A stretch of 25,138 nucleotides of DNA. Source: a virus. Location: IMG/VR virus record IMGVR_UViG_3300023296_000563, positions 1 to 25,138 of that record. One strand, 5' to 3'. Of this stretch, positions 15,651-23,065 are shown piece by piece. Below the pieces are notes generated by a model. That model searched no databases. It worked only from the letters and a program-made list of their open reading frames with translations, and was not told the DNA's origin. The position numbers and the translations under genes were made by a program. Each line of letters opens with the position of its first letter. Within the stretch, counting starts at the first letter, position 1.

Positions 15651-16598
15651 ATGTTTCCTGAACTTAAACAGACAGTCGAATCACATCTGCCTGCTCGTAG
15701 GAAGAAAACACCGTCGGGTTGGATATCTTTCAATGCACCATGCTGTGTTAACCAAGGAGAAAGTGCTGACACTCGACAAAGAGGCGGAGTCATATATCCA
15801 GGCGACGGATCTATAAACTATCACTGTTTTAACTGTGGTTTTAAAGCCAACTATACCCCAGGTAGATATTTGAATACTAGATTCCGTAAACTGTTAGGTT
15901 GGCTGAATGTATCAAGCAGTATCATTGGAAAATTGAGTATGCAGGCAATTGCACTGTCACAAGAAGTGAATCCGGAACAAAAGAAATTAGATGATGAAAT
16001 AAAATTTGACACAATTAGATTACCAACAGATGCTGAACCTATTCGTACTAATCCATACCTTATTGAACGTGGTATTATAGACGTGCCGCACACTCTGTAT
16101 GAAGCACCTAGGTCCATGAAGGACAGAGTAATTGTGCCTATAAAATGGCAGGGCAAGTTGATCGGGTATGTGGCCAGAGCAATGACAGACATCTCACCCA
16201 AATACTTTGCACAAGTACAACCTGGCACACTGTTCAACCTAGACAATCAACACTGGTCTAGAAAATTTGTGATACTGGTAGAAGGTATATTTGATGCTAT
16301 ACAAATAGATGGTGTTGCTATACTAGGGTCTGAAATAGCACACAAACAAAAATTACAAATAGATGCATTAAACAGAAAAGTTATTGTTGTGCCCGATAGA
16401 GATCGTGCTGGCACTAAACTTATTGATCAAGTAAGTGAATGGGGATGGTCAGTGTCTATGCCTCCATGGGAACCTAATATAAAAGATGTAAATGATGCTG
16501 TGATTAAATACGGAAAGATACTGACCATTCAGGCAATACTCAAGTACACACATGACTCGAAAGCAAAAATAAAAGTAAATGAGAAACTATGGCTTTAA
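15651..16598 (+). CDS. DNA primase, gp61-like
   Basis: Makes RNA primers for lagging-strand synthesis in the gp41-gp61 primosome. The protein has 315 residues (T4 gp61 is 342). The zinc-binding region uses Cys31/Cys32 and Cys59-x-x-Cys62 (NYHCFNCGF). The TOPRIM domain has VILVEGIFDAI with Glu211, VVPDRDRAGT with Asp249 and Asp251, and KDVND with Asp279. All catalytic acidic residues are present. It has its own sigma-70 promoter and overlaps the next gene by 10 nt. The matching helicase gene lies about 3.5 kb downstream, separated by a nuclease, an oxygenase, dam and an inserted gene. Confidence 0.93.
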   Translation: MFPELKQTVESHLPARRKKTPSGWISFNAPCCVNQGESADTRQRGGVIYPGDGSINYHCFNCGFKANYTPGRYLNTRFRKLLGWLNVSSSIIGKLSMQAIALSQEVNPEQKKLDDEIKFDTIRLPTDAEPIRTNPYLIERGIIDVPHTLYEAPRSMKDRVIVPIKWQGKLIGYVARAMTDISPKYFAQVQPGTLFNLDNQHWSRKFVILVEGIFDAIQIDGVAILGSEIAHKQKLQIDALNRKVIVVPDRDRAGTKLIDQVSEWGWSVSMPPWEPNIKDVNDAVIKYGKILTIQAILKYTHDSKAKIKVNEKLWL

Positions 16599-17176
16599 CT
16601 GTAGAACATAGACAACGGTTGATCGAAGGACTAAAAGCGTTTGCAGAGTTTAGAAAACAGACTGGCATTAATGCGTTAGACAACTACGGATATAGAGAAG
16701 CATTACAAATACTAGAACTAAGAGCATTACTACCGTCAATAGATAAAGTGCCTGGCCGTACTGGCGCTGATGCTAAAGCAGAGGATCAAGGCTACACAAA
16801 CATAGAATTAAAAAGTAATCACTTTGAAAAAAACAAACTTACAATTAGCAATTGGCCGTGTGCAATGTTCGACATGAGTAAAAAAGGTGGCAAAGAAAAA
16901 TTGTACAAGTTCGAAGGCTTTGGACATGGCCTGTTTAATTCAATTGAACTCACATTGGTTGCTAGTTACTTTATTAAGAAAGAACACATGTATAAGATGC
17001 ATCCTCTGTTTGATAAAAAAATTGGACAGTATGAACTGTTCAAAGAAAGCAAAGAAACATTACGCGAAGCAATTGAAATATCTTTACAAGAAGTAATAGA
17101 ACATGTGGATCCAGATGATATTGTGTTTTTTAAAAATGGTCAAATAGTAACAATTAGAGAGGAAGGCGAAATATAG
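16589..17176 (+). CDS. PD-(D/E)xK-like nuclease-related protein
   Basis: A 195-residue protein that starts inside the primase gene. RTGADAKAEDQGYTNIELKS gives Asp61-x11-Glu73-x-Lys75, the arrangement of the PD-(D/E)xK nuclease core (restriction endonucleases, resolvases). It follows a helical N-terminal region, which could form the first helix of the fold with its acidic residue at Glu42. The C-terminal half, including SIELTLVASYFIKKEH, has no motif I know. I infer a DNA nuclease that works with replication or degrades host DNA; the assignment rests only on the motif. It ends directly next to the start of the oxygenase gene. Confidence 0.5.
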   Translation: MALTVEHRQRLIEGLKAFAEFRKQTGINALDNYGYREALQILELRALLPSIDKVPGRTGADAKAEDQGYTNIELKSNHFEKNKLTISNWPCAMFDMSKKGGKEKLYKFEGFGHGLFNSIELTLVASYFIKKEHMYKMHPLFDKKIGQYELFKESKETLREAIEISLQEVIEHVDPDDIVFFKNGQIVTIREEGEI

Positions 17177-17734
17177 ATGGAAATAAATCTAACTAACAAA
17201 ACAGTTTTTAAAGACAGTGTACACATGTTTAGAGATGCAGTAGATCCTATAGTTGCACAAAAGATACTTTTACAATTGGGTATAGATTATTCTTTGAAGC
17301 ACTTCGAGCCTAAACAAAAATTAGACAGTGATATTTTTACATATAACTTTGAACAACTCATGACACTGAATAACGATATAAAAACGTATGTGTACAGTGA
17401 TGACTTTCATAAGTTGGTGTCTGGGCAAACAGGCATTGAGGTGTCAAAGACTGTGTGTTGTTGGGCAAGTGCTTACAGTAAAGGACACTATCTTACTCCA
17501 CACACTGATGCAGTAAAGGATAGAAAAGTAGCCTATATATTTTATTTTAATAAAGAATGGCGACCACACTGGGGTGGTAACATTGCATTCGAGAAAGATG
17601 ATCACTGGATTATGATTCCTCCCATGCACGGAAGCATGATGCTGTTTGATGTGAGAGATAGTAAAAACAGACACATGGTTACTCCTGTGTGGTCAGATGA
17701 AACTAGATATGCAATTACAGGGTGGCTTGTTTGA
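17177..17734 (+). CDS. 2-oxoglutarate/Fe(II)-dependent oxygenase
   Basis: A 185-residue oxygenase of the prolyl-4-hydroxylase-like group. It has His109-x-Asp111 (TPHTDAVKDR), distal His166 (RHMVTPV) and Arg177 (TRYAITGWL) for binding iron and 2-oxoglutarate, with the typical core GGNIAFEKDD and HGSMMLFDV between. Such enzymes hydroxylate protein side chains or nucleic-acid bases and are common in marine T4-like phages. The ATG abuts the previous stop codon. The stop codon TGA lies in a perfect 12-bp palindrome containing GATC just before dam. Confidence 0.88.
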   Translation: MEINLTNKTVFKDSVHMFRDAVDPIVAQKILLQLGIDYSLKHFEPKQKLDSDIFTYNFEQLMTLNNDIKTYVYSDDFHKLVSGQTGIEVSKTVCCWASAYSKGHYLTPHTDAVKDRKVAYIFYFNKEWRPHWGGNIAFEKDDHWIMIPPMHGSMMLFDVRDSKNRHMVTPVWSDETRYAITGWLV

Positions 17735-17740
17735 TCAAAC
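17729..17740. repeat. 12-bp palindrome with a GATC site before dam
   Basis: GTTTGATCAAAC is a perfect palindrome around a Dam target. It covers the stop codon of the oxygenase and lies 8 nt before the chosen dam start. It could be a regulator site sensitive to methylation, but this is speculative. Confidence 0.5.
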
Positions 17741-17748
17741 CATTTAAA

Positions 17749-18588
17749 ATGAGAGTAAAAACGCCGTTGAGATATCCTGGAGGGAAATCAAGAGCAATAA
17801 AGTTTTTAGATACACATTTGCCTAAAAATAGATTTGCCAGATACTGTGAACCTTTCCTAGGTGGTGGATCAATGGCATTACATATCACACAGAAACATCC
17901 TGATGTTGATGTTTGGGTTAATGATGCACACTGGCCTCTATATGCTTTTTGGCATCAATTAAAATGCAGAGGTGAAGAGTTGGCTGTGGAACTGGAAGAG
18001 ATAAAATACCAAACCATGGCCTATCCCGACGCTCAAAGAGAATTGTTTAAAAAAGCCAAACAGGGGTTAGAGTCTGATGATGAATATGAAGCAGGCAAAA
18101 ACTTTTTTATAGTTAACAAGTGTGGCTTTAGTGGGTTGGCATCTACGTTTTCGCAACAAGCATATGATGGCAACTTCACACTAAACAATATAAGAAAGTT
18201 ACGTGGAGTTATTCCTATTATAAAAGATTGGGTCATTACCAATTATGATTACAAAGATGTTTGTTTTGGTGTCTGGGGCAACCCTGATTACGGAGATCAA
18301 TTCACATTCTTAGATCCCCCATATGACATCAAATCATTTCTGTATGGCAAAGATGGTAATTGGCATCGAGGATTTGATCATGCACAATTTCATGAACAGG
18401 TTAAAAAAATCGAAGGCGATTGGATGATCACATATAATTCTAATCCAAACATTTTAACCCTATGGGATGCATTTACATTATTAGAATGGGACCTAACATA
18501 TACTATGAGATCTACAGGTACATACCGCGACGATCAAAAGAAAAGAAAAGAACTATTGATAACCAATTACAAAAGTGATATAATATAA
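17749..18588 (+). CDS. dam: DNA adenine methyltransferase (Dam)
   Basis: Transfers a methyl group from S-adenosylmethionine to adenine N6, most likely in GATC. The 279-residue protein has TPLRYPGGKSRA and EPFLGGGSMA for AdoMet binding and FLDPPYDIKSF with the catalytic DPPY; the segment CGFSGLASTFSQ fits the Dam target-recognition region. T4 Dam has 259 residues. I prefer the ATG at 17749, because homologues start just before the YPGGK motif; a GTG at 17722 would add nine residues. The last 15 codons lie inside the left copy of the 55-bp direct repeat. It can protect phage DNA or time replication and packaging. Confidence 0.93.
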   Translation: MRVKTPLRYPGGKSRAIKFLDTHLPKNRFARYCEPFLGGGSMALHITQKHPDVDVWVNDAHWPLYAFWHQLKCRGEELAVELEEIKYQTMAYPDAQRELFKKAKQGLESDDEYEAGKNFFIVNKCGFSGLASTFSQQAYDGNFTLNNIRKLRGVIPIIKDWVITNYDYKDVCFGVWGNPDYGDQFTFLDPPYDIKSFLYGKDGNWHRGFDHAQFHEQVKKIEGDWMITYNSNPNILTLWDAFTLLEWDLTYTMRSTGTYRDDQKKRKELLITNYKSDII

Positions 18589-18599
18589 AAGTGCAACAG
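18545..18599 (+). repeat. 55-bp perfect direct repeat, left copy
   Basis: Identical to 20091-20145 at all 55 positions; distance 1546 bp. It begins inside the end of dam, runs through the stop codon and a complete promoter, and ends with GTGCAACAG, the first three codons of the gp41 helicase. Bases 18600-18615 continue to resemble the helicase 5' end (they can be read as ACAGAACTGCAG against ACAGAATTACAG) after a 10-nt gap, indicating a decayed helicase start. Confidence 0.97.
18556..18584 (+). promoter_or_regulatory. Promoter in left repeat copy, drives the methyltransferase fusion
   Basis: TTGATA (18556-18561), 17 bp, TATAAT (18579-18584). The predicted start is at about 18591, giving a leader of about 31 nt before the ATG at 18622. 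Confidence 0.75.
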
Positions 18600-18621
18600 A
18601 ACTGCAGATTAAAGTTTACGT

Positions 18622-20085
18622 ATGGCAACTGAAAAATTAAAATTTAAATTAGAACTATACGCAACAGTGTGGGATAAACCACCAGTTGCTAATATAAAAA
18701 TTAATGAGAAAAGTTATTTCAACAAAGAAATTACTAGCACTGAATATAAACCAACTATTATAGAATTTGAACACGAACTCGAAGACGGACTCGAAGTGAG
18801 TAAATGCAATCTCATTATAGACAGATTAAATAAAGATGCAGGGCAAGTAGTAATTAAAGATGGAAAAATTATTAAAGATCAATTATTACATATTAAATCT
18901 ATAGAAATTAATGAAATTGATATTGGGTCTTTATTATATCAAGGTGTGTATAGACCTGAATATCCAGAACCGTGGGCAACACAACAAGCAGAAGCAGGCA
19001 ACAAACTGCCAGAAACTGTTAAAAATATAACTCAGTTGGGTCATAACGGCACTTGGACCTTCACATGCTCATCTAGTCCACCTAATATAAGTGGGTTAAG
19101 TGAGTGGCGTCATGGTTGCAATCGTAAAGATTTACAAAAAAAAGTTAAGAAATATATTTTGTTGCAGAATGATGGTCCGCGTAATACGTGGTATCTTAAA
19201 TCATTTGCAGACTGTGTCGAAGATAAAAATTGTGTTGAAATAGGAACTGGACTAGGTATTCTCAGTTCAATTGCAATAGGTTTCAATCCTAAATCTATAA
19301 CTGCATATGAAAGAGATAATGAAGCATATAAAATAGCATCACACTGTTTGAATAAAAAAATCAATGTAAGACATGATACTATAGAAAATTTATATCAATC
19401 CCCGTTGGATCCAACACCTGATATCATATTTCATGAAATAATGGGTGACAGAATATGGGACGAAGGATGTAATTTATTTCTGCCGTACGGTATAGATAAC
19501 TGGCAAAAACCTACATGGTGTGCTCTCCCAGGTGAATTTATTACAGAGATTCATGTGTCTAAGGAAAAGTCAAAGTTTTCAAATGAAACAGATCCTAACG
19601 TTAGACCACATCCAAGTAGAAGTATTACGATAGATCCAGGTGTGTCTGTAGACCTTGAATGGTTACAAAAATTAAAAAATACAGTATATCCTATGTTTGA
19701 CTGTCATGATGAGAACCTTCGATTGTTCAACACCGACTTTGACTCTGCGGTATTCAAGGATTCGAAACCGGTTGCAAAATTTTTGCTGAATGTAAACAAA
19801 GGCACAATAACAAAGAATGATACAGAAGTGATTAGTTTTTCTGATATCACGTGGAGCAAAGATACAGCAATTGAATTAAATTTTGATGTTGAAAAAGATT
19901 CATTTATATTTTTTAGATTTGGAATCAAACATAAAACATCAATATTGTATTTAGATCAAGGTGATAGGTGGGGTGTAGTAGAGAACGTGTTACAAGTGAA
20001 AAAAGATACCAATGTGAAAATTGATCAAAAACTAAGGAATGGCGAAATTGGTATTGAAGTAGAAGGCAAACGCCATATTATATAG
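18622..20085 (+). CDS. Carbohydrate-binding/virion-type domain fused to a PRMT-like methyltransferase
   Basis: A 487-residue two-part protein. Residues 5-155 are a beta-sandwich of the carbohydrate-binding type common in marine phage structural proteins (KLELYATVWDKP, INEIDIGSLLYQGVYRPEYPEPWATQQ, NGTWTFTC). Residues 185-330 are a class I methyltransferase: DGPRNTWYL, motif I VEIGTGLGIL (205-214), acidic Glu230 in AYERDNEA, and HEIMGDRIWDE (271-281). The last resembles the double-Glu loop of protein arginine methyltransferases (E-x-M-G-x-x-x-x-x-x-E form). The remaining C-terminal portion is beta-rich like the PRMT barrel. It lies between copies of the 55-bp repeat and ends 5 nt before the right copy, so it is an acquired gene. 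It probably methylates a protein at the surface to which the N-terminal domain binds; the substrate is unknown. Confidence 0.75.
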   Translation: MATEKLKFKLELYATVWDKPPVANIKINEKSYFNKEITSTEYKPTIIEFEHELEDGLEVSKCNLIIDRLNKDAGQVVIKDGKIIKDQLLHIKSIEINEIDIGSLLYQGVYRPEYPEPWATQQAEAGNKLPETVKNITQLGHNGTWTFTCSSSPPNISGLSEWRHGCNRKDLQKKVKKYILLQNDGPRNTWYLKSFADCVEDKNCVEIGTGLGILSSIAIGFNPKSITAYERDNEAYKIASHCLNKKINVRHDTIENLYQSPLDPTPDIIFHEIMGDRIWDEGCNLFLPYGIDNWQKPTWCALPGEFITEIHVSKEKSKFSNETDPNVRPHPSRSITIDPGVSVDLEWLQKLKNTVYPMFDCHDENLRLFNTDFDSAVFKDSKPVAKFLLNVNKGTITKNDTEVISFSDITWSKDTAIELNFDVEKDSFIFFRFGIKHKTSILYLDQGDRWGVVENVLQVKKDTNVKIDQKLRNGEIGIEVEGKRHII

Positions 20086-20090
20086 TATAT

Positions 20091-20145
20091 GAAAAGAACT
20101 ATTGATAACCAATTACAAAAGTGATATAATATAAAAGTGCAACAG
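20091..20145 (+). repeat. 55-bp perfect direct repeat, right copy
   Basis: Second copy of the dam-gp41 junction. Read from the left it contains the end of a dam gene (EELL-like codons ending SDII and stop in the appropriate frame), a promoter and the first three codons of the functional helicase. Recombination between the copies would delete the methyltransferase gene and restore a direct dam-gp41 junction. Confidence 0.97.
20102..20130 (+). promoter_or_regulatory. Promoter of gp41 helicase in right repeat copy
   Basis: TTGATA (20102-20107), 17 bp, TATAAT (20125-20130). The expected start is at 20137, exactly on the GTG start codon of the helicase, so the transcript should be leaderless. There is no Shine-Dalgarno sequence between the box and the GTG. 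Confidence 0.75.
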
Positions 20146-21546
20146 TATACAACAGAATTACAGAAATTATTTTTAGAAATGTTTCTAGCAGATGCAGAGT
20201 CATTTGTCAGAGCACAAAACATATTTAGATATTCACACTATGATGCATCTTTGAGAGATGTGGCCAAGTTTGTGCATGATTATGCACAAGAGTACAAAAC
20301 ACTGCCTGATGTTGAAATTGTTAATGCAAAAACTGGTGGACAACTGCAATCGGCTGCCGACATTGATCCAAAACACTTTGATTGGTTTCTTGACGAGTAT
20401 GAAAGTTTTGCTAGACACAAGGAATTAGAATCTGCCATACTTGCATCTGCAGACTTGCTGGAGAAGGGCGACTATGGCCCAGTAGAGAAGTTAATCAAGG
20501 ATGCAGTGCAAATTGGTCTAACCAAGGACCTGGGTATTGATTACTTCGCTGATCCTAAAGCAAGATTGCAGGCTCTCAAAGACAACAATGGTGTAATGCC
20601 AACTGGCTGGAAAAACTTTGATAAGAAGTTGTTCGGAGGATTCAACAGAGGCGAACTTAACATTTTTGCAGGAGGATCAGGTGCAGGTAAGAGTTTGTTC
20701 TTGCAGAATCTTGCAGTGAACTATGCTGAACAGGGCATGAACTGTGTTTACATAACACTAGAGTTAAGTGAGAATTTGACTGCGATGAGAATGGATGCTA
20801 TGATGACTGATACTCCGGCCCGAGACATATTCAAAGACCTAGACACAGTTGACCTAAAAATAAAGATGAAAGCAAAGACCTTGGGCAAAGTTAGAATCAA
20901 ATATATTCCAAGTGGCGCAACTGCTGTTGATGTTAGATCATACATTAAAGAATTTGAAATACAACATGGCATAAAGTGTGATGTGGTGCTGGTTGATTAT
21001 CTAGACTTACTGATGCCGATGAATAAAAAAGTATCGCCAAGTGATCTATTTGTGAAAGACAAGTATGTGTCTGAAGAATTGAGAAACTTAGCAGTTGACT
21101 TGAATGCAATATTGATCACAGCATCACAGTTGAACAGAGCCAGTGTTGAGGAAATAGAATTTGATCACTCTCACATCTCAGGCGGACTATCTAAGATACA
21201 AACAGCAGACAATGTGATTGGTATCTTTACATCTCGAGCAATGAGAGAGCGTGGCAAGTATCAGATACAGTTCATGAAAACAAGATCCAGTTCTGGTGTT
21301 GGTCACAAAGTAGACCTAGAGTTTAATGTGGACACACTGAGAATACTCGATGTGGCCGAGGAAGAAGAGCATCAATCATTTAAGAAACAGTCGTCTTCTA
21401 TATACAGCAATCTAAAAAGAACATCCACAGTAACAGAAGAACCAAAAGAAGAACACAAAGCCAGTGGTGACAACATAGGCAAAGTAACAGCCAACGTTGA
21501 ATCAAGCAAGATAAAAGAACTTATCCGTAATCTAAATAAAAAATAG
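20137..21546 (+). CDS. Replicative DNA helicase, gp41-like
   Basis: DnaB-family hexameric helicase that unwinds DNA at the phage replication fork and carries the primase. It has 469 residues (T4 gp41 is 475). The N-terminal domain is helical (residues 1-120), followed by PTGWKNFDKKLFGGFNRGEL, Walker A GGSGAGKS (179-186), catalytic Glu in TLELSEN, Walker B VVLVDYLDLL, and the hairpin/arginine-finger segment ISGGLSKIQTADNVIGI. The C-terminal 50 residues are Lys/Glu/Ser-rich and probably flexible, ending with SSKIKELIRNLNKK. The GTG start is chosen because the alignment with the family begins there; a possible ATG is at 20179. The start codons are duplicated in the upstream repeat copy. Confidence 0.95.
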   Translation: MQQYTTELQKLFLEMFLADAESFVRAQNIFRYSHYDASLRDVAKFVHDYAQEYKTLPDVEIVNAKTGGQLQSAADIDPKHFDWFLDEYESFARHKELESAILASADLLEKGDYGPVEKLIKDAVQIGLTKDLGIDYFADPKARLQALKDNNGVMPTGWKNFDKKLFGGFNRGELNIFAGGSGAGKSLFLQNLAVNYAEQGMNCVYITLELSENLTAMRMDAMMTDTPARDIFKDLDTVDLKIKMKAKTLGKVRIKYIPSGATAVDVRSYIKEFEIQHGIKCDVVLVDYLDLLMPMNKKVSPSDLFVKDKYVSEELRNLAVDLNAILITASQLNRASVEEIEFDHSHISGGLSKIQTADNVIGIFTSRAMRERGKYQIQFMKTRSSSGVGHKVDLEFNVDTLRILDVAEEEEHQSFKKQSSSIYSNLKRTSTVTEEPKEEHKASGDNIGKVTANVESSKIKELIRNLNKK

Positions 21547-21547
21547 T

Positions 21548-22171
21548 TTAATAATCGTATTTGAACAGTGCAATATCAGATGCAAAATGTTTTGCCACAA
21601 TATCTATAGTTTCTTGGTCATAATAGGTTTTATAATCTCTGTGTGAACTTGCATTTAGGTTGGGCAATGGTGTCAAACACCCTGTCATTTTTTGTATAGA
21701 AACAAAGTCATGATCTAAACTTTCATAACGCAGTATCTGATCAACTCCTTCTGCCCAGTGTTGCTGTTGCCTACTCCAACTGCTCCATCCCCATTGATCA
21801 AAGTTTTGCACAAAAAATTTAAATCCTTTTGACAGATGTTCTAGTACCATGGTGCAATGATCAATTTGATAGTCTGTGTCTCTGTGTCTTGGATGTTTGC
21901 CCACGTGATCTGTTACCTCCTGTATATTTCTTGTGAGTTTTGATATGTGGTAGTGATAGTAACTGACCATTCTGTCCCATGGGTTTCGAATCACGCAAAA
22001 GGTATGCCCTACATCTTTGTAAATGTTTTGCATTTTTCTACAGGTGGTGTGTCTACGTAGGAATTCAAATCCACCTGCATGTTCCATCAGCCAAGAAGCA
22101 ACGGACACGCTGGCTGTCTTTGGAATGCCAATAAAAGTTATTACTGTTGGTTTTCTAACTACAACTGCCAT
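21548..22171 (-). CDS. Sulfotransferase family protein
   Basis: A 207-residue enzyme expected to transfer sulfate from PAPS to a carbohydrate. The 5'-phosphosulfate loop is FIGIPKTASVSVASWL (residues 13-28) and the 3'-phosphate binding region is FCVIRNPWDRMVSYYHY (57-73). These match the carbohydrate sulfotransferase superfamily found in many marine phages. It is convergent with the helicase gene; the stop codons are separated by one base. A late-like box lies 7 nt before the ATG. It could sulfate glycans on the cell surface or virion fibres, alongside the glycan genes at 1-5.8 kb. Confidence 0.85.
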   Translation of the reverse strand: MAVVVRKPTVITFIGIPKTASVSVASWLMEHAGGFEFLRRHTTCRKMQNIYKDVGHTFCVIRNPWDRMVSYYHYHISKLTRNIQEVTDHVGKHPRHRDTDYQIDHCTMVLEHLSKGFKFFVQNFDQWGWSSWSRQQQHWAEGVDQILRYESLDHDFVSIQKMTGCLTPLPNLNASSHRDYKTYYDQETIDIVAKHFASDIALFKYDY

Positions 22172-22178
22172 GTAAAAC

Positions 22179-22186
22179 TATTTAAG
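22179..22186 (-). promoter_or_regulatory. Late-promoter-like box
   Basis: On the minus strand CTTAAATA, six of eight to the T4 late consensus, 7 nt before the sulfotransferase ATG at 22171. Confidence 0.4.
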
Positions 22187-22192
22187 TTGGGA

Positions 22193-23065
22193 TTAAGAAG
22201 ATGAGATTTTGGTCACTGTGTAGTTTTTATGATACCACTGATTGAACAACAGGTTTTCGTATTCTGAATCACTGACCACCACAATTCTAGTGTGGTCTTC
22301 TGCAGTTTCATCCAGAGATGAATCCAACCAACCCAAATCAGCATCATATGATCCTGCTCCAATGAATCCCTGCACTGTGGTAGAGTCATTGTAGTAGTTG
22401 GCCATCAGTGATTCTGTGTCTTCTGAAGCAGAATCAGGCTTCTTGCAGAAGTAGTAGTCATGCAGTGCTGTGGAGTCATACAGCACAGAAGTGATGTCTC
22501 CATGATAGGACATCCATAGGTCACCCGCTGAAGTTTTTGTGAAGTTGAATTGCCATTCGCCTGCGTGATCTGACACAATGGCTGGTCGATAGAAGCCGCC
22601 TGCTAGATCATAGGTGGAATCCACAGTGATCATTTCGCCCCACCACACATGATCAGTATTGGGATCAAAGTGGTTCCACTGTGCTTGGGGATCGGCCAAC
22701 AGTTGTCTCACTGTGCTGGCAGTGCCGTTGATGACGGCGTTGAAGTTGTATGAGGTCAAACAGCAGGTGTCTGCTCCCACGGAAAAATGATTCACAACCA
22801 CATCTGTGGGCACTCGAGGAGTCTTCTGTGGCACAATGCTGATCACATGATCGCCTGTGCTGAGATCAGCATCAAATGTTAGGTCAGCGGCTGAGTCTCC
22901 CAGTGTGATGGTGTGTTTGGTCACACCGTCCAGTGTGACGGACACTGACACATCCACCATCGCCGCAGTCTCTTGTTTGGCTGAATCAAATGTTTCTTGA
23001 TAGTGGGCATAGGCGCTGTCGTCCACTGTGGGTCTTTTCTGTATGTTGAAGGTGTAGGTGCTCAT
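22193..23065 (-). CDS. Virion-type protein with carbohydrate-binding-like domain
   Basis: A 290-residue Asp/Ser/Thr-rich, beta-strand protein without catalytic motifs. Residues 38-80 (VSVSVTLDGVTKHTITLGDS, then LSTGDHVISIVP) look like a calcium-dependent xylan-binding-type carbohydrate module; GFYRPAIVSDHAGEWQFNFT resembles the second half of the N-terminal module of the protein at 18622-20085. It is GC-rich compared with the left of the window. The late-like box upstream and the fold make a tail or fibre-associated protein likely. The start is ATG at 23065; the next gene on this strand overlaps it by 4 nt. Confidence 0.6.
   Translation of the reverse strand: MSTYTFNIQKRPTVDDSAYAHYQETFDSAKQETAAMVDVSVSVTLDGVTKHTITLGDSAADLTFDADLSTGDHVISIVPQKTPRVPTDVVVNHFSVGADTCCLTSYNFNAVINGTASTVRQLLADPQAQWNHFDPNTDHVWWGEMITVDSTYDLAGGFYRPAIVSDHAGEWQFNFTKTSAGDLWMSYHGDITSVLYDSTALHDYYFCKKPDSASEDTESLMANYYNDSTTVQGFIGAGSYDADLGWLDSSLDETAEDHTRIVVVSDSEYENLLFNQWYHKNYTVTKISSS

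Noticed and set aside
18545-20145. A transposon or insertion sequence with target-site duplication
   Set aside because: No transposase or terminal inverted repeats; 55 bp is far longer than usual target duplications, and the repeats are made of local gene ends and a promoter.
21981-21998. GTTTCGAATC, similar to a tRNA T-arm
   Set aside because: It encodes the conserved RNPWD motif of the sulfotransferase on the minus strand, and no acceptor stem or anticodon arm is found nearby.
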